Part shown: positions 32,226 through 42,725 of the stretch, piece by piece
How positions within the stretch are numbered: the stretch's first letter is position 1
Layout: every line of letters begins with the position of its first letter
Assembly: GCA_963580285.1 (NCBI GenBank)
Contig: OY757010.1
Location: forward strand, 209,096,138 to 209,160,137
DNA: 64,000 nucleotides
Direction of reading: 5' to 3'
Origin: Lucinisca nassula
Lineage: Eukaryota; Mollusca; Bivalvia; Lucinida; Lucinidae
Translations under genes and position numbers: made by a program
The notes under the pieces: model-generated
The model's database searches: none
What the model was told of the DNA's origin: nothing
What the model saw: the letters and a program-made list of their open reading frames with translations, nothing else

Positions 32226-33897
32226 TATTAATCTTGCCCAGTTACAGGTCTGAGGTCTGGTGAACTGGTACGAGGCCAAAGGCCAATACAGCTGACCGAG
32301 GACCTGTAACTGGGTTAATACGTAATTACTTGATTAATCACACCTTTATTAACTGACACAATTAAAAACATAGTTATTGATTTTATTACCGTAATGATCC
32401 GGCTATAAGACGGGGTTTTTTACCGCCAGAATACCCCCTAATTTTTACACCCGTCTTATAACCGAGATCTCGGGCATCCTTGAAATTTTCCGCAAAGAAC
32501 GGAAGGAAAATCACGTGCGGTAAGTACATGTGTATACCTGTTGCGTAACTTTGGGTCTGTGAAGTGATGAGCGGGAGCGTGATTCCAAATAAATAATTAT
32601 AAACATCGGTTAAAGAAACCAAAAGATCGTGAAGAACAGTTATAATTCAAGCCTAAAGTTTTTTTATCATAATTGGATTAATTCCCATGCGTTTTCAATG
32701 GATACATTCCCCGGAAGGTGCCCCGGAACGTAATAAGCACGCGCGAATTTTCATTGGTTTATGATAATGAGTTCATAAATATTAATGAGGCGAAAGTTTC
32801 ACTCCATTTGCATAAGAAAATAAGTTGATGATGCCTTACATTTTTTTTTTATTATTGTTATTATATTTTTCCATAAAAGCCCAGAGCAACAAAATAAATC
32901 TCCGGTCTATCTATCTATCTATCTATCTACAGATACTGCGTCGGTCACATTTTGACCATTACCGCAGGTGTATGTTAAACATTATGGATGCACAGGCTAT
33001 TCCTATATCACTCTTGATTAGCAATGGCCTGTTTAATCTCTTATATAAACACACCAATTATCCAATAACTCCCTGCAGAGTTAATCACCTTATTAACTGT
33101 CCGATAATGTTTACACGCGTCAGCAGTTCACCACAGGTGTAAATCTGTCAACCGCTTAGGTATTTTACTGCCGTAAATACTAGAATGGTCGGGCGGCGAA
33201 ATATTTCTAAAGGAAAATTGTCTTGTCAGGAAATTGGGGCCATCGGGTGGAAGACCGGGAGATAGGGTTCGAAATCCTGTTATTTCGATGAAATCGGGAG
33301 ATATCAAATGTATGCCGACGCACATGTATTAAACTGTAGAAAATGCCAGTTATGCATAGTTGCTTCCCTTAGTTACTGTCAATCATTTTACTTTCCTTCC
33401 TTCATTGGTTTATGATAATGAGTTCATGAATATTAATGAGGCGAAAGTTGTGACGTTAATAAACTCAAATTTCAGACACAAAAAATAAGTGATTACAGAT
33501 TCTAGGTAAGAAAATTTATTCAGGGACTTGCTAGGTACCTACAACTATCTGTTTATCATTGAAGTCGGTCTAATATAAATTTTATTTTAGTAAAGTCGTC
33601 ATTGTCATTAGATTTCGCGACCGCAAAACACCGAGCGAAATTGATCAACCAGTGTCTCACTCTGAAATGTTCGGCACTTTCTACATCCGCGCAACCCTCG
33701 TCAGATTGTTAGAATTTATACCCGTCTTATAGCCGAGACTAAGCAAAAATCACCCAAGAAAAGCCAAAAAATACCCCCCCGTCTTATAGCCAAATCGTCT
33801 TATAGCCGGATCATTACGGTAACTCACTTGACCTCTTAACAGGTGTTAATACTGATGACCTCCGATTAATACAGGATAGTAAATTAATAATATAATG
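32226..33897 (+). repeat. AT-rich repeat E, left copy (interrupted)
   Basis: Edges TTATTAATCTTGCCCAGTTA and AAATTAATAATATAATG. It contains an internal inverted repeat CCCAGTTACAGGTC / GACCTGTAACTGGG. Split at a TA by the 1.43-kb element at 32389-33819. The right copy (35273-35546) is uninterrupted and shows the empty site. Confidence 0.75.
32389..33819. mobile_element. TA-flanked pogo/Tc1-like non-autonomous transposon, 1.43 kb
   Basis: Terminal inverted repeats of 24 bp beginning CCGTAATGATCCGGCTATAA on both strands, followed by GACG; TA duplicated (32387-32388, 33820-33821). The right end has an extra subterminal CGTCTTATAGC unit, and CCCGTCTTATA recurs inside both ends. A 45-bp segment beginning TTCATTGGTTTATGATAATG is present twice (32752-32800, 33402-33449). 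A CTAT run lies at 32908-32930. No transposase is readable, so it is non-autonomous. Confidence 0.85.
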
Positions 33898-34258
33898 TTA
33901 AGCCCCTGTCACACTATGCCGCGTTTTCACTGCGATGGGACGGCGTTGTTTAATTTTTCAGAACGCCGCGAGATCGCAAGAAATATGGGACATTGTTATG
34001 AACATGGACCTGTCATGGCGTCCCTACAGCGACCCAGACGTTGCTACGGAGCTTACATGGCGATCTATCGCGATCCTGCGGCGTTCTTGATGGCGATTGT
34101 ATGCGCTCTCACGGCGCTTCCTCTGCGCTTTTACGGCGCTCACAATGCGTGCACTGCGCTTTAAAAGCGCTCTCAATGCGTGCACTGCGCTTTTACGGCG
34201 CTCACATGTTGAAGACTTTCTCAAAGTGTAAACAGACATCTTCATCAGTCGAACAGTT

Positions 34259-34490
34259 TTGTTTGATTTGCGGTTTAACGTCCCATCAACACATTATAGG
34301 TCATTTTGGAGACGTTGCTGCTAATTTTGTGTGACTTTTACCCGACATTGAGATGAAATGACATCTCAATCTCTGTCACCCAATGAAACTAATAGGGTTA
34401 ATGAGCACGGATGGTCCGACTCGCGCCCCTTTGCCTGGGCAAGCTTAGATCCCCTAAGCGGTTTACCAGTACTCCTGTGCCTTCGGAAGC
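34259..34490 (-). mobile_element. S2 SINE inside Harbinger-like copy 1 (minus)
   Basis: Begins on the plus strand with the tail complement TTTGATTTGCGGTTTAACGT. It lacks the extreme 5' part. The same insertion is present in copy 2 at 61739. Confidence 0.8.
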
Positions 34491-34614
34491 AAGTCCAACG
34501 CAAGCAGGAGCAAGTCCACTGACATTACCTTACCCGGAATGAGTCACCACAGAAGTAGGTTTTTCGGGACAGTAGACAATCAAACTGTACTCTAGCCACT
34601 GTTTATACAAGCGG

Positions 34615-34930
34615 GCGACCCCCTCCCATCGGGACTGGAAGAAATAGATGGGCTGCATAATGCTTCCTAGCAGAGCTGAAACCGACCTCACACGAGTACT
34701 GGTAAACCGCTAAGAGGATCTAAGCCTGCCCAGGCAAAGCGGTGCGAGATACGTGTAAACTCTATTGGTGTAAACATGCTTATACGTGTAAACTCTATTG
34801 GTTTCATTGGGCGACAGGGCTTGAGATGTCATTTCATCTCAAAGTCGGGTAAAAGTCCCACAAAATTGGAAGCAACGTCTCCAAAATGACCTATACAGTG
34901 TTGACTGGGACGTTAAATATCAAATCAATC
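34615..34930 (+). mobile_element. S2 SINE inside Harbinger-like copy 1 (plus)
   Basis: CCCCTCCCATCGGGACTGGA start, GGGACGTTAAATATCAAATC end with ATCA repeats. A short CGTGTAAACTCTATTGGTnT duplication (34751-34802) is absent in copy 2. Confidence 0.8.
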
Positions 34931-35272
34931 AATCAGTTAATCTATTATACAAGCGGAGCTTAAACGGCGTTGTAGGAGACCTCTGTGCGCCCCTGCCGAG
35001 CTCCTGTAGCGTTGTAGGAGACCTTACTGCGCTGCTATGGCAACCTTACGGCGACCTCACTGCGCTCTGATCAGAACGCCGAGCGACGGCGTTTGTTTTG
35101 AGCATGCCCAAAATGCGCGCCGTCGCCTGGCGTTCAATGCGATCCCAACGCGTCTACTGGCGACGCCACTGCGTTGCTACGGCGATGTTTGCGATCGTAC
35201 TGCGCGCACCTCGGCGTTCTGCATTTTTCTTGGACGCCGTGAGAACGCAGCCCTGGTGTGACAGGGGTTTTA

Positions 35273-35546
35273 TTAATCAAGTAAGTCTGTATTGGCCCAG
35301 ATACAGGTCTGCTGCATTGGCCCAAAGCCAAAGGCCGAGGGTCAATGCAGCTAACCGAGGACCTGTAACTGGGTCAATACAAAATTACTTGATTAATAAC
35401 AATTTTATTAATTGACACAATTAAAAAACATGATTATTGATTTTTTTACCTCATTTGATCTCCGTTAAAATTGGTTGACCTGGTGTTAATACGGATGACC
35501 TCCGATCAATATGGGATAGTCAATTAATAATTTATTTTATAGCATC
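35273..35546 (+). repeat. AT-rich repeat E, right copy (uninterrupted)
   Basis: TTATTAATCAAGTAAGTCTG to CAATTAATAATTTATT. At the place where the left copy holds the pogo-like element it reads ATTTTTTTACCTCATTTGA with a single TA. Confidence 0.75.
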
Positions 35547-35624
35547 TTCTACTGGCCCTAAAGATAAAAGATGCCTCTGAAAATGTCATCTACCCTCAAA
35601 ATGTTGTCTATTTATGTCAAAACA

Positions 35625-35725
35625 GGCAATACTCCTACAGGAGCAGTGTGATCTGGCTCCACACTGTTTGCAAGAATGACTTTTGAGGTAACCAGCAGAC
35701 AACAAAGCAAATGACAATTGTTGTG
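35625..35725 (-). mobile_element. Partial hairpin MITE of family G
   Basis: Half hairpin (AGGAGCAGTGTGATCTGGCT ... CACACTGTTTGC) plus GAGGTAACCAGCAGACAACA, the complement of the 13065 flank. Confidence 0.55.
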
Positions 35726-35861
35726 ACTGGCATCTTACAGGCCCCTTAGTGGCTTGCTTAATATTGTAAGTGAAAATCTGTTCGAGACGGGCAATTCGAG
35801 CAACTATGGGCTTCTAGGAGGCATAACGCGGATAATTTTAGGACCTCTTTTCAGTAATATA

Positions 35862-35932
35862 AATGTATGCTGTGTGTACTCATTAGAATCACCTCAACGA
35901 GGCGATTCTGATGAGTACACACATCATACAAG
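35862..35932. repeat. P2 palindrome
   Basis: Near-perfect palindrome: TGTGTGTACTCATTAGAATC then ACCTCAACGAGG then GATTCTGATGAGTACACACA. Confidence 0.8.
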
Positions 35933-36224
35933 ATACAAGACATAAATTTCTTGTACACCAGACAAGCAAATCCATGATTTTACCCTGGGATAGAAATTTA
36001 TGTTCTGACCCTGGTGTTCCGACCCAAAATCGAACATAATCTCGTGTTTGATAAACGCATTGGTTGATTACGACCTCGTCTGCGCCTTTGTTAAGGTTGA
36101 CGTCACAGCACATTACGTGACATCACTAAACATCCTGTACGGTCATCACAATATGGAGGATGTCGGTTCTCGAAATGAATGCACATTAAAAATCCGCGCT
36201 AAGAAATGGAAGGTATGCAAGAAA

Positions 36225-36367
36225 AAGAATCCTATATGGGTGTGAGGGGTGGATAGAAAAATCCGTCCCTTGGGGTCACTGTCTGTGATCATTTTGCATG
36301 CCTCCTGATGCCGGACAGTGACCCTTGGGACGGATTTTTCCATCCCCCCTCACACCCATATAAGATT
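36225..36367. mobile_element. Foldback element of about 140 bp
   Basis: Arms of roughly 55-60 bp: AATCCTATATGGGTGTGAGG and GAAAAATCCGTCCCTTGGGG on the left are mirrored by CCCTTGGGACGGATTTTTCC and CCTCACACCCATATAAGATT on the right, around a short unpaired centre. Single copy here. Confidence 0.75.
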
Positions 36368-36484
36368 CTTATATTCCTAAATTATCCCTTCACTATTTCA
36401 AATGAAGAGAAATTGCATATAGGAACTTGAGAATGGGTTGGACTCAGCCATGGTGTGTTCGAGCCATCAAAGTTCTACTCTACA

Positions 36485-36660
36485 TAAACAGTGCAGATCC
36501 AGATGAGAGGGCTCATAATGAGCTGTGAGCAGTCTCATCAGATATGAGTCAGTCTCATCAGGATCTAAACTGTTAGCATATCAGGTAGATAGGCCTTAGC
36601 AACTAGTGTAAAACCTAGATGTGACTTCTCACCAGGGTCTACACTGTTTGCCACTTCTCC
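36485..36660 (+). mobile_element. Two adjacent degenerate family D hairpins
   Basis: ACAGTGCAGATCCAGATGAG ... GGATCTAAACTGTT and, after GATAGGCCTTAGCAAC, a second shortened hairpin ending GTCTACACTGTTTGCC. Confidence 0.55.
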
Positions 36661-36699
36661 ACTTCTTTAAAGACACAATTGTGCTTATTAAATTTTTGG

Positions 36700-37720
36700 C
36701 CAGGAGTTACGGTAAATCCCCTACTGTGTTGGATAACAAGAATTCCGCCGAAGGCTATGTCACGCCTGTGGGGGATGCAAAGTCAGCAAACCATGACATC
36801 TAGGCCAAGGTCAAACATAGATGCTTGCATAAAAGTTGCCATTCTTAAATGCAAGCTTGTACTAAGTATCATTAATTAAGCTGTAATAATTCTTGAGAAA
36901 TGAACTTAACTATCAGGGTGAACGCGTGGTTGCAATATTATACAAAGTCAGTGAACCATAAAATGTAGGTCAAGGTCAAATATGGATGCTTGCATTTAAG
37001 TTTCCATCTCCAGATACAAGTTTGTACCAAGTATCATTAATGAAGCTCTTATAGTTCTTGAGAAATTAACATGACCATTTGGGTGAACGCTAGGGTGGTC
37101 GCAATATCTTACAAAGTCAGTGAACCATAAAATAAAGATCAAGGTCAAATATGGATGCTTGCATTTAAGTTGCCATCCCGAGATACAAGTTTGTACCAAG
37201 TATCATTAATGAAGCTCTTATAGTTCTTGAGAAATAAACTTAACCATTAGGGTGAACACTAGGGTGGTCGCAATATTATACAAGGTCAGTGAACCATGAA
37301 ATTTAGGTCAAGGTCAAATATGGAAGCTTGCATTTAAGTTACCGTCCCCAGATTCATGTTTGTACCAAATATCATTAATGAAGCTCTTATAGTTCTTGAG
37401 AAATAAACTTGACCATTAGGGTGAACGCTAGAGTGTGGTCTCAATATTTTACAAAGTCAGTGAACCATAAAATGTTGGTCAAGGTCAAATAGGGATGCTT
37501 GCATTTAAGTTGCCATCCCCAGATACAAGTTTGTACCAAGTATCATTAATGAAGCTCTTATAGTTCTTGAGAAATAAACTTGAACATTAGGGCGAATGCT
37601 AGGGCGGTCGCAAATGGGCGAACGCTAGAGCGGTCGCAAATGTTGACGCCTTGACAAACGGACGGAAAACCGGGCGCCTATATCGCGCCATGCTAATAGC
37701 AGACGCGACAAAAATGATTC
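36700..37720 (+). mobile_element. Tandem-core element, about 165-bp unit x5 (pearl/HINE-like)
   Basis: ACAAGAATTCCGCCGAAGGC (36738) gives the ACAAG start. Units share GTCAGTGAACCATAAAATGT, AGGTCAAGGTCAAATATGGA, GTTTGTACCAAGTATCATTA and GGTGAACGCTAGGGTGGTC. A short ACGG stretch (ACAAACGGACGG, 37654) is followed by GGGCGCCTATATCGCGCC and ACAAAAATG. The exact 3' end is uncertain. Confidence 0.65.
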
Positions 37721-37990
37721 AAATCATGACGTGGAATTGCCTCCCCTAAAGGTTTATCCATTCACCTTAAATTCTCATGACATACCAGGACAGTAGATTC
37801 TCATGCATATAGGTTCAAAGTCTATTAGAAGCTATTTACAATGCCACAGACTATCCCAAACATTCTCTCTTGTATAAACTGTCTACAGACATATTAAATC
37901 ATTCTCAAGGCAGATGATATTTCGTCTACCATCACACCTTTAAATGTCCTTTTCATGTATTAATTGTCACAGGAGCAGTAACAGAGACAA

Positions 37991-40018
37991 GAGGGCCATA
38001 ATGGCCCTGAATCGCTCACCTGAATCTTATTATAGAAATAAAATAGTAGGTAATATAAGGTGGAGTGAATGGTTTGAGCAGTTCTGGTTGACAGTGACCC
38101 CAATTTTTGCATGAGTGGGAAGCCCTTGTCACAAGAAACCTACATGCCAAATATGAAGGCTCCATCTCAAATCGTTCGAATTACCATACAGCAGGTCACA
38201 TGTCAAAGTCACATGTCAAATCTTTTTGTATGAGTGGGAAGCCCTTGCCACAAGAAACCTACATGCCAAATATGAAGGCTATATCTCAAATGGTTCAAAA
38301 GTTATGATAAAGTAGGAAAACTGTCAAGGTCACAGAATCAAATTTTTGTATGGGCCGGAAGCCCCTGTCATAAGGAACCTACATACCAAATATGAAGGCT
38401 CTATCTCAAATAATTCAAAAGTTATGATAAAGTAGGTCACAGGTCAAGGTCATAGGTCAAAATTTTTGTATGAGTGGGAAGCCCTTGCCACAAGAAACCT
38501 ACATACCAAATATGAAGGCTCTATCTCAAATCGTTCAAAAGTTATGATAAAATAGGTTACAGGTCAAGGTCAGGGGTCAAAATCTTTTTGTACTAGAGTA
38601 AAGCCCTTGTCACAAGGAAACTACATGTTAAATATGAAAGCTCTATCTAAAATGGTTCAAAGGTTATGACAAAGTAGGTAATAGGTCAAGGTCACAGGTC
38701 AAAATTTTTGTATGGGTTGGAAGCCCTCGTCATAAGGAACCTATATGCCAAATTTGAAGGGTCTATCTCAAATGGTTCAAATGTTATGACAAAAAAGGTC
38801 GCAGGTCAAGGCCACAGGTCAATTTTTTTTTGCATGGGTGAGAAGCTCTTGTCATAAGAAACATACATGCCAAATATGAAGGCTCTATCTCAAGCAGTTA
38901 AAAAGTTATGATAAAATTGCCTACTGACCTACTTTTTGACCCAAAACAAGCTTTTGAATTTGACTGAGATAGTGTTGAGATTATCATTCTGAACTTGTTG
39001 ATGATGATTGGAACAAACTTGTGGCCTCCAGAATGTTCACAAGGTTTTTCTTTGATTTTACCTACTCACATACTTTTGGATCTGACATGACCAATATTCA
39101 AACTCAATCAACATATTGTCAAGATGATCAGTCTGAGTAAGTTTGATGATGATTGGACCAAAACTGTGGACTCTAGAGTATTCACAAGGTTCTATGATTT
39201 GACCTACTGACCTACTTTCTGACACAGCATGACCCATTTTCTAACTTGACCAAGATATTGTCATGATAATCATTTTTTACAATGCTTGGACCAAAACTGT
39301 TCACAAGGTTTTTCTATAATTTGACCTACTGACCTACCTACTGACCTACTTTTATAACCGACATGACCCATATTGGATCTTGACCGAGGTATTGTTAAGA
39401 TAATCATTCCAAACAAGACTGCCCCCGCCCATAGGGGCTTGAAGAAATATATGGGCTGCATGATGCTTCCACGCAGAGCTGAATCCGGCCCACACACTAG
39501 TACTGGTAAACCGCTTAGAGGATCTAAGCCTGTCCAGGAACCGCGGTGCGAGGCGGACCGTCCATGCTAATAAACCCTATTGGTTTCATTGGGCGACAGG
39601 GCTTGAGATGTCATTCCATCTCAATGTCGGGTAAAAGTCCCTCAAAATTGGTAGCAACGTCTCCAAAATGACCTTTACAGTGTTGACGGGGAAGTTAAAC
39701 CTCAAATCAAACAAAAAACAAAATTCCAAACAAGTTTAATTATGATTGTACCAAAACTGTGGCCTAATGAGTGTTCACAAGGTTTTTCTATGATTTGACC
39801 TACAGCCTACTTTCTGACCCGACATGACCCATATTAGAACTTGACTGAGATAATGTCATGATGATCATTCTGAGCAAGTTTGATGGTGACTGGAACAAAA
39901 CTGTAGCCTCTAGAGTGTTCACAAGAAGAGTTTATGCACGCACAAGGAATGACTCACGACGACTTCGGACATCTCAGTCACAAAAGCTCACCATGACCTT
40001 TGATCAGGAGAGCTAATA
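37991..40018 (+). mobile_element. Pearl/HINE-like element 3 (gamma x7 + beta x6), carrying an S2 SINE
   Basis: Starts ACAAGAGGGCCATAATGGCC. Seven gamma units of 120 bp (GTGGGAAGCCCTTGCCACAA, near 38117, 38237, 38358, 38476, 38597, 38718, 38838) switch at about 38925 to beta units of about 140 bp. A short ACGC/ACGAC stretch (39935-39968) and a worn hairpin AGCTCACCATGACC...GATCAGGAGAGCTAAT end the element. A SINE sits in one beta unit. Confidence 0.75.
39418..39722 (+). mobile_element. SINE S2, full length, 12-bp target duplication
   Basis: ATTCCAAACAAG flanks it (39406-39417, 39723-39734). Starts ACTGCCCCCGCCCATAGGGG, ends GAAGTTAAACCTCAAATCAA plus an A/C-rich tail. At 305 bp it defines the family's full length. 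Confidence 0.95.
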
Positions 40019-40049
40019 ATAGAGGTTTCTGGTCAAGCCCAGTTCTCAT

Positions 40050-40410
40050 TGTCACCATACTGAACCCCGACTACTCACCGTGACATGTGGCTGGTCTGGG
40101 ATCGAAAACTCATTCCCCAATGTTGCTCCCGTTTAAGTGAGTATAGCTCTGGACTGGCATGTCTATGTTTGCCGGCATCATCCACATTTATGAGCAGCAA
40201 AATCCACCATACTGAACCCTGACTACTCGTAAAATGTGGCTGGTCTGGGATTGAAAAAGTGTATGCATTCTCATTCCCCAATGTTGCCCCCATTTAAGTG
40301 AGTATGGCTCTGGACTACCGGCGTGTCCCTTGACACTGACTAAACCCAGCCTGACCCCTGTGGTATGCCAATGATTGCCGGTATCATCCACATTTATGAG
40401 CAGAAAAAGC
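40050..40410 (+). repeat. Tandem duplication of about 175 bp, 2 copies
   Basis: CATACTGAACCCCGACTACT, GTGGCTGGTCTGGGAT, GTTTAAGTGAGTATAGCTCT and ATCATCCACATTTATGAGCA occur in the same order twice. Function unknown. Confidence 0.8.
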
Positions 40411-40925
40411 TTGTAAGTCAACCTAGAACTTTCAGACAAACATAAAAATCTCGAATCATACTGTAACTGCACGTCTGAGTGCTTAACGTTTCAATGTTTG
40501 GACAGTTCTGTAAGAAACTGTTTATGTTTGCAACTATATCAAAGGCCAGTTTTGTGTGACATGACCCTTGTTTATATATTTTCATGCTAGTCCATCAATA
40601 AATAATGGAGAAAGTGTTAGCGCTGATAGGAGTCGACAGAATGAAGTGCTGCAGTAATTCTGTAACCTATACATCAATTAATGTGACAAACTGATTTACT
40701 GTCATTTCTTCTGGTCAGTTCCAAATAAGAAAAGCAAATAGACAACACATTTTACCATGTATTCTATGCCTAAAGACTGTTAACCCTTTAATTGATACAT
40801 GAATTTCTAGAACAGATGACAATATCACTTTAGTAAATTAGGCCTTTCATCACATTTGAATTGTCTGCCAATTAACATGTAATATAGTCTTATTTTCATT
40901 GAAAAATAAGGAAAACGCTTGTGCT
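40411..40925. other. Unassigned spacer
   Basis: No gene or family recognised. Confidence 0.35.
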
Positions 40926-40926
40926 G

Positions 40927-41140
40927 GGATCAGTTGTTCAAAACTAACAATGTTGTCAGTAAAAGTATCATTAAAAGTTTGGCCAATAGATATGGCATTT
41001 TTTACTGAAAAAATGTGGGTAGCTTTTGCAATTTTTCAGCAAAAATACCACAGAATTAGATAATGTACTTACTAGAACAGTTACCAATTTGACTACTAAC
41101 AAGCTCATTAAGCTAACAATACTTTGAACAACTGGGCCCC
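40927..41140 (+). mobile_element. MITE family F (GTTGTTCAAA ends), copy 1
   Basis: CAGTTGTTCAAAACTAACAA left, ACTTTGAACAACTGGGCCCC right. The interior carries a TTTACTGAAAAAATGTGGGT / TTTTTCAGCAAAAATACC inverted pair around GCTTTTGCAA. About 215 bp; ends suggest hAT or a related group, unproven. Confidence 0.7.
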
Positions 41141-41475
41141 CCCCACCCACCCCTGAGTTATAAAAAACAATGCAATAAGTGAACTTAAGTTGTAGAAACA
41201 CTTAACAATTACCCTTTTGAAAAGATACAACATGAATAAACACCCAGATCTGGATCATAATAACAGACACCTGTACGTCTATGTGACCAATGGTGGAACT
41301 TGGGTCTAGGAATCATACAAATTTTAACAAAATGGAATTGCTTTCTAGCGATGCTCTGTCACAGGAGCATTTAATTCTTTCAGCGAGAACTGTATATATG
41401 CTCCTGGTTGCCATTGGCTTTAAAAATCCTTCAAATTCAAAATATGCATTTGCAAAAGCTGCTCACATTTTTTCA

Positions 41476-41562
41476 AAATTCAAAATTGGAAGTAAAGCCT
41501 CCAAAATGACCTAAATAGTGTTGACGGGGATGTTAAACCTCAAATCAAACAAACAAACAGAT
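41476..41562 (+). mobile_element. S2 SINE, 5'-truncated fragment
   Basis: Only the 3' part remains: AAATTGGAAGTAAAGCCTCC to GATGTTAAACCTCAAATCAA and ACAAACAAACA. Confidence 0.75.
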
Positions 41563-41697
41563 ACAAGTATGTCTTTCTAACTAACAGTGGAACCGGGACA
41601 GATGACATACTGAGGAAATCATAAAATTTTAACCGAATGGCATCATTTTCTAGCATTGCCGTAGGAGCATATAGCTCTTTCAATTGAATTATATGCT

Positions 41698-41940
41698 CCT
41701 TGGGCCAGTTGTTCAAAACAACGCCGTTAGTTAACATATTGTTAAAACTGATCATTTGACATGGCAAATATGCTCATATTTTTGCTGAGAAAAATGTGAG
41801 CAGCTTTTGCAAATGCAAAAGCTGCTCTCCTTTTTCAGCAAAAATCACACTATATAAGATATCGTACTTGCTAGAACAGTTAACAATATTATCACATACG
41901 AGTTTGTTAAGCTAACGATACTTTGAACAACTGGACCCGG
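41698..41940 (+). mobile_element. MITE family F, copy 2
   Basis: GGGCCAGTTGTTCAAAACAA left, CTTTGAACAACTGGACCCGG right; central palindrome with arms AGCAGCTTTTGCA and TGCAAAAGCTGCT. Confidence 0.75.
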
Positions 41941-42049
41941 GTTGCCAGAATGGGGCTGAGAGTGTTGTTCATGACTATGTAGATACCATGAATATGATTG
42001 ACGAAATCAAGAAGAAATCACCAGACTCTGGTTGAATAAGCAACTGTTG

Positions 42050-42125
42050 AACTAACAAACGAAGTAGACCCAGGTCAGACTGTTCCTTAGTGAGCCATCT
42101 GACCTGGGTCTTCCATGTTTGCTGC
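42050..42125 (+). mobile_element. Isolated shared hairpin
   Basis: GTAGACCCAGGTCAGACTGT ... CTGACCTGGGTCTTCCATGTTTGC forms the hairpin with a TTCCTTAGTGAG loop region. No family ends identified. A half site lies at about 42550-42600. Confidence 0.5.
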
Positions 42126-42129
42126 AGAA

Positions 42130-42690
42130 CTTGAAGTAATTATGAACCAAGACATATTCCTGGAACTGTAGTGCCACTAAATGCACAAGAATTGCTGTTA
42201 CTGAACAATCTTATTCTTATTGTGATGACTATCAAATTATTGGGCGGAACTAGAAAGAACGAAGGCAGCTTTTAAATGTCTTGTAATTTCATTTGCTTTA
42301 ATTCTGGGAAAAGCATTGCGACTAAGGCTATATTTGATCAAGAAAATTGGATTTTAATCGACCCAAAAGAGATTAATCAATGTAACATCTGATAGCAATT
42401 AACATCTCCGCTACCGAATTTCCGAAGTAACCATTCTGTATTTCGTTCATGCCCTAAATCAGAAAAATAATTTCCAGGAAACTATTTACCATGGGAATAC
42501 ATTCAAGTCCTCTCAATAAAAGCAAGAACACTGTAAATATCTCAGCAAACCTGCAAGCAGTGTAGATGCACATTAGGCTGCTAAGTATTCACAGTCTGAC
42601 ATTCTTCCATCATATTTCTGATATTTTTTCCTAACAGAGTCAGTTGGATCAATTTGTTCAAACTTAAGATTAATTACATCAACAGGCCAA
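42130..42690. other. Unassigned spacer
   Basis: Apart from a half hairpin near 42555 nothing is recognised. Confidence 0.35.
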
Positions 42691-42725
42691 GCTATCCAAA
42701 TTTACAGAGTAATTACAGAGTACTT

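Larger units (their letters stand above)
33901..35269 (+). mobile_element. PIF/Harbinger-like non-autonomous transposon, copy 1, with captured SINEs
   Basis: Ends AGCCCCTGTCACAC (left) and, complemented, AACCCCTGTCACAC (right), with TTA on both sides (33898-33900, 35270-35272). The outer 300-350 bp on each side are rich in GCG-containing repeats (ACGGCGCTCACAATGCGTGC). The middle consists of two S2 SINEs in opposite orientation. Copy 2 at 61381 is about 95% identical over its length. The 3-bp TTA/TAA target and TIR type fit PIF/Harbinger; no transposase is present. Confidence 0.8.

Noticed and set aside
33895..35415. Open frames of 65-105 codons in the GCG-rich parts of the Harbinger-like copies (also 61396-62784)
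   Set aside because: They come from GCG-rich repeats without stop codons, differ between the two copies, and match no transposase motif.
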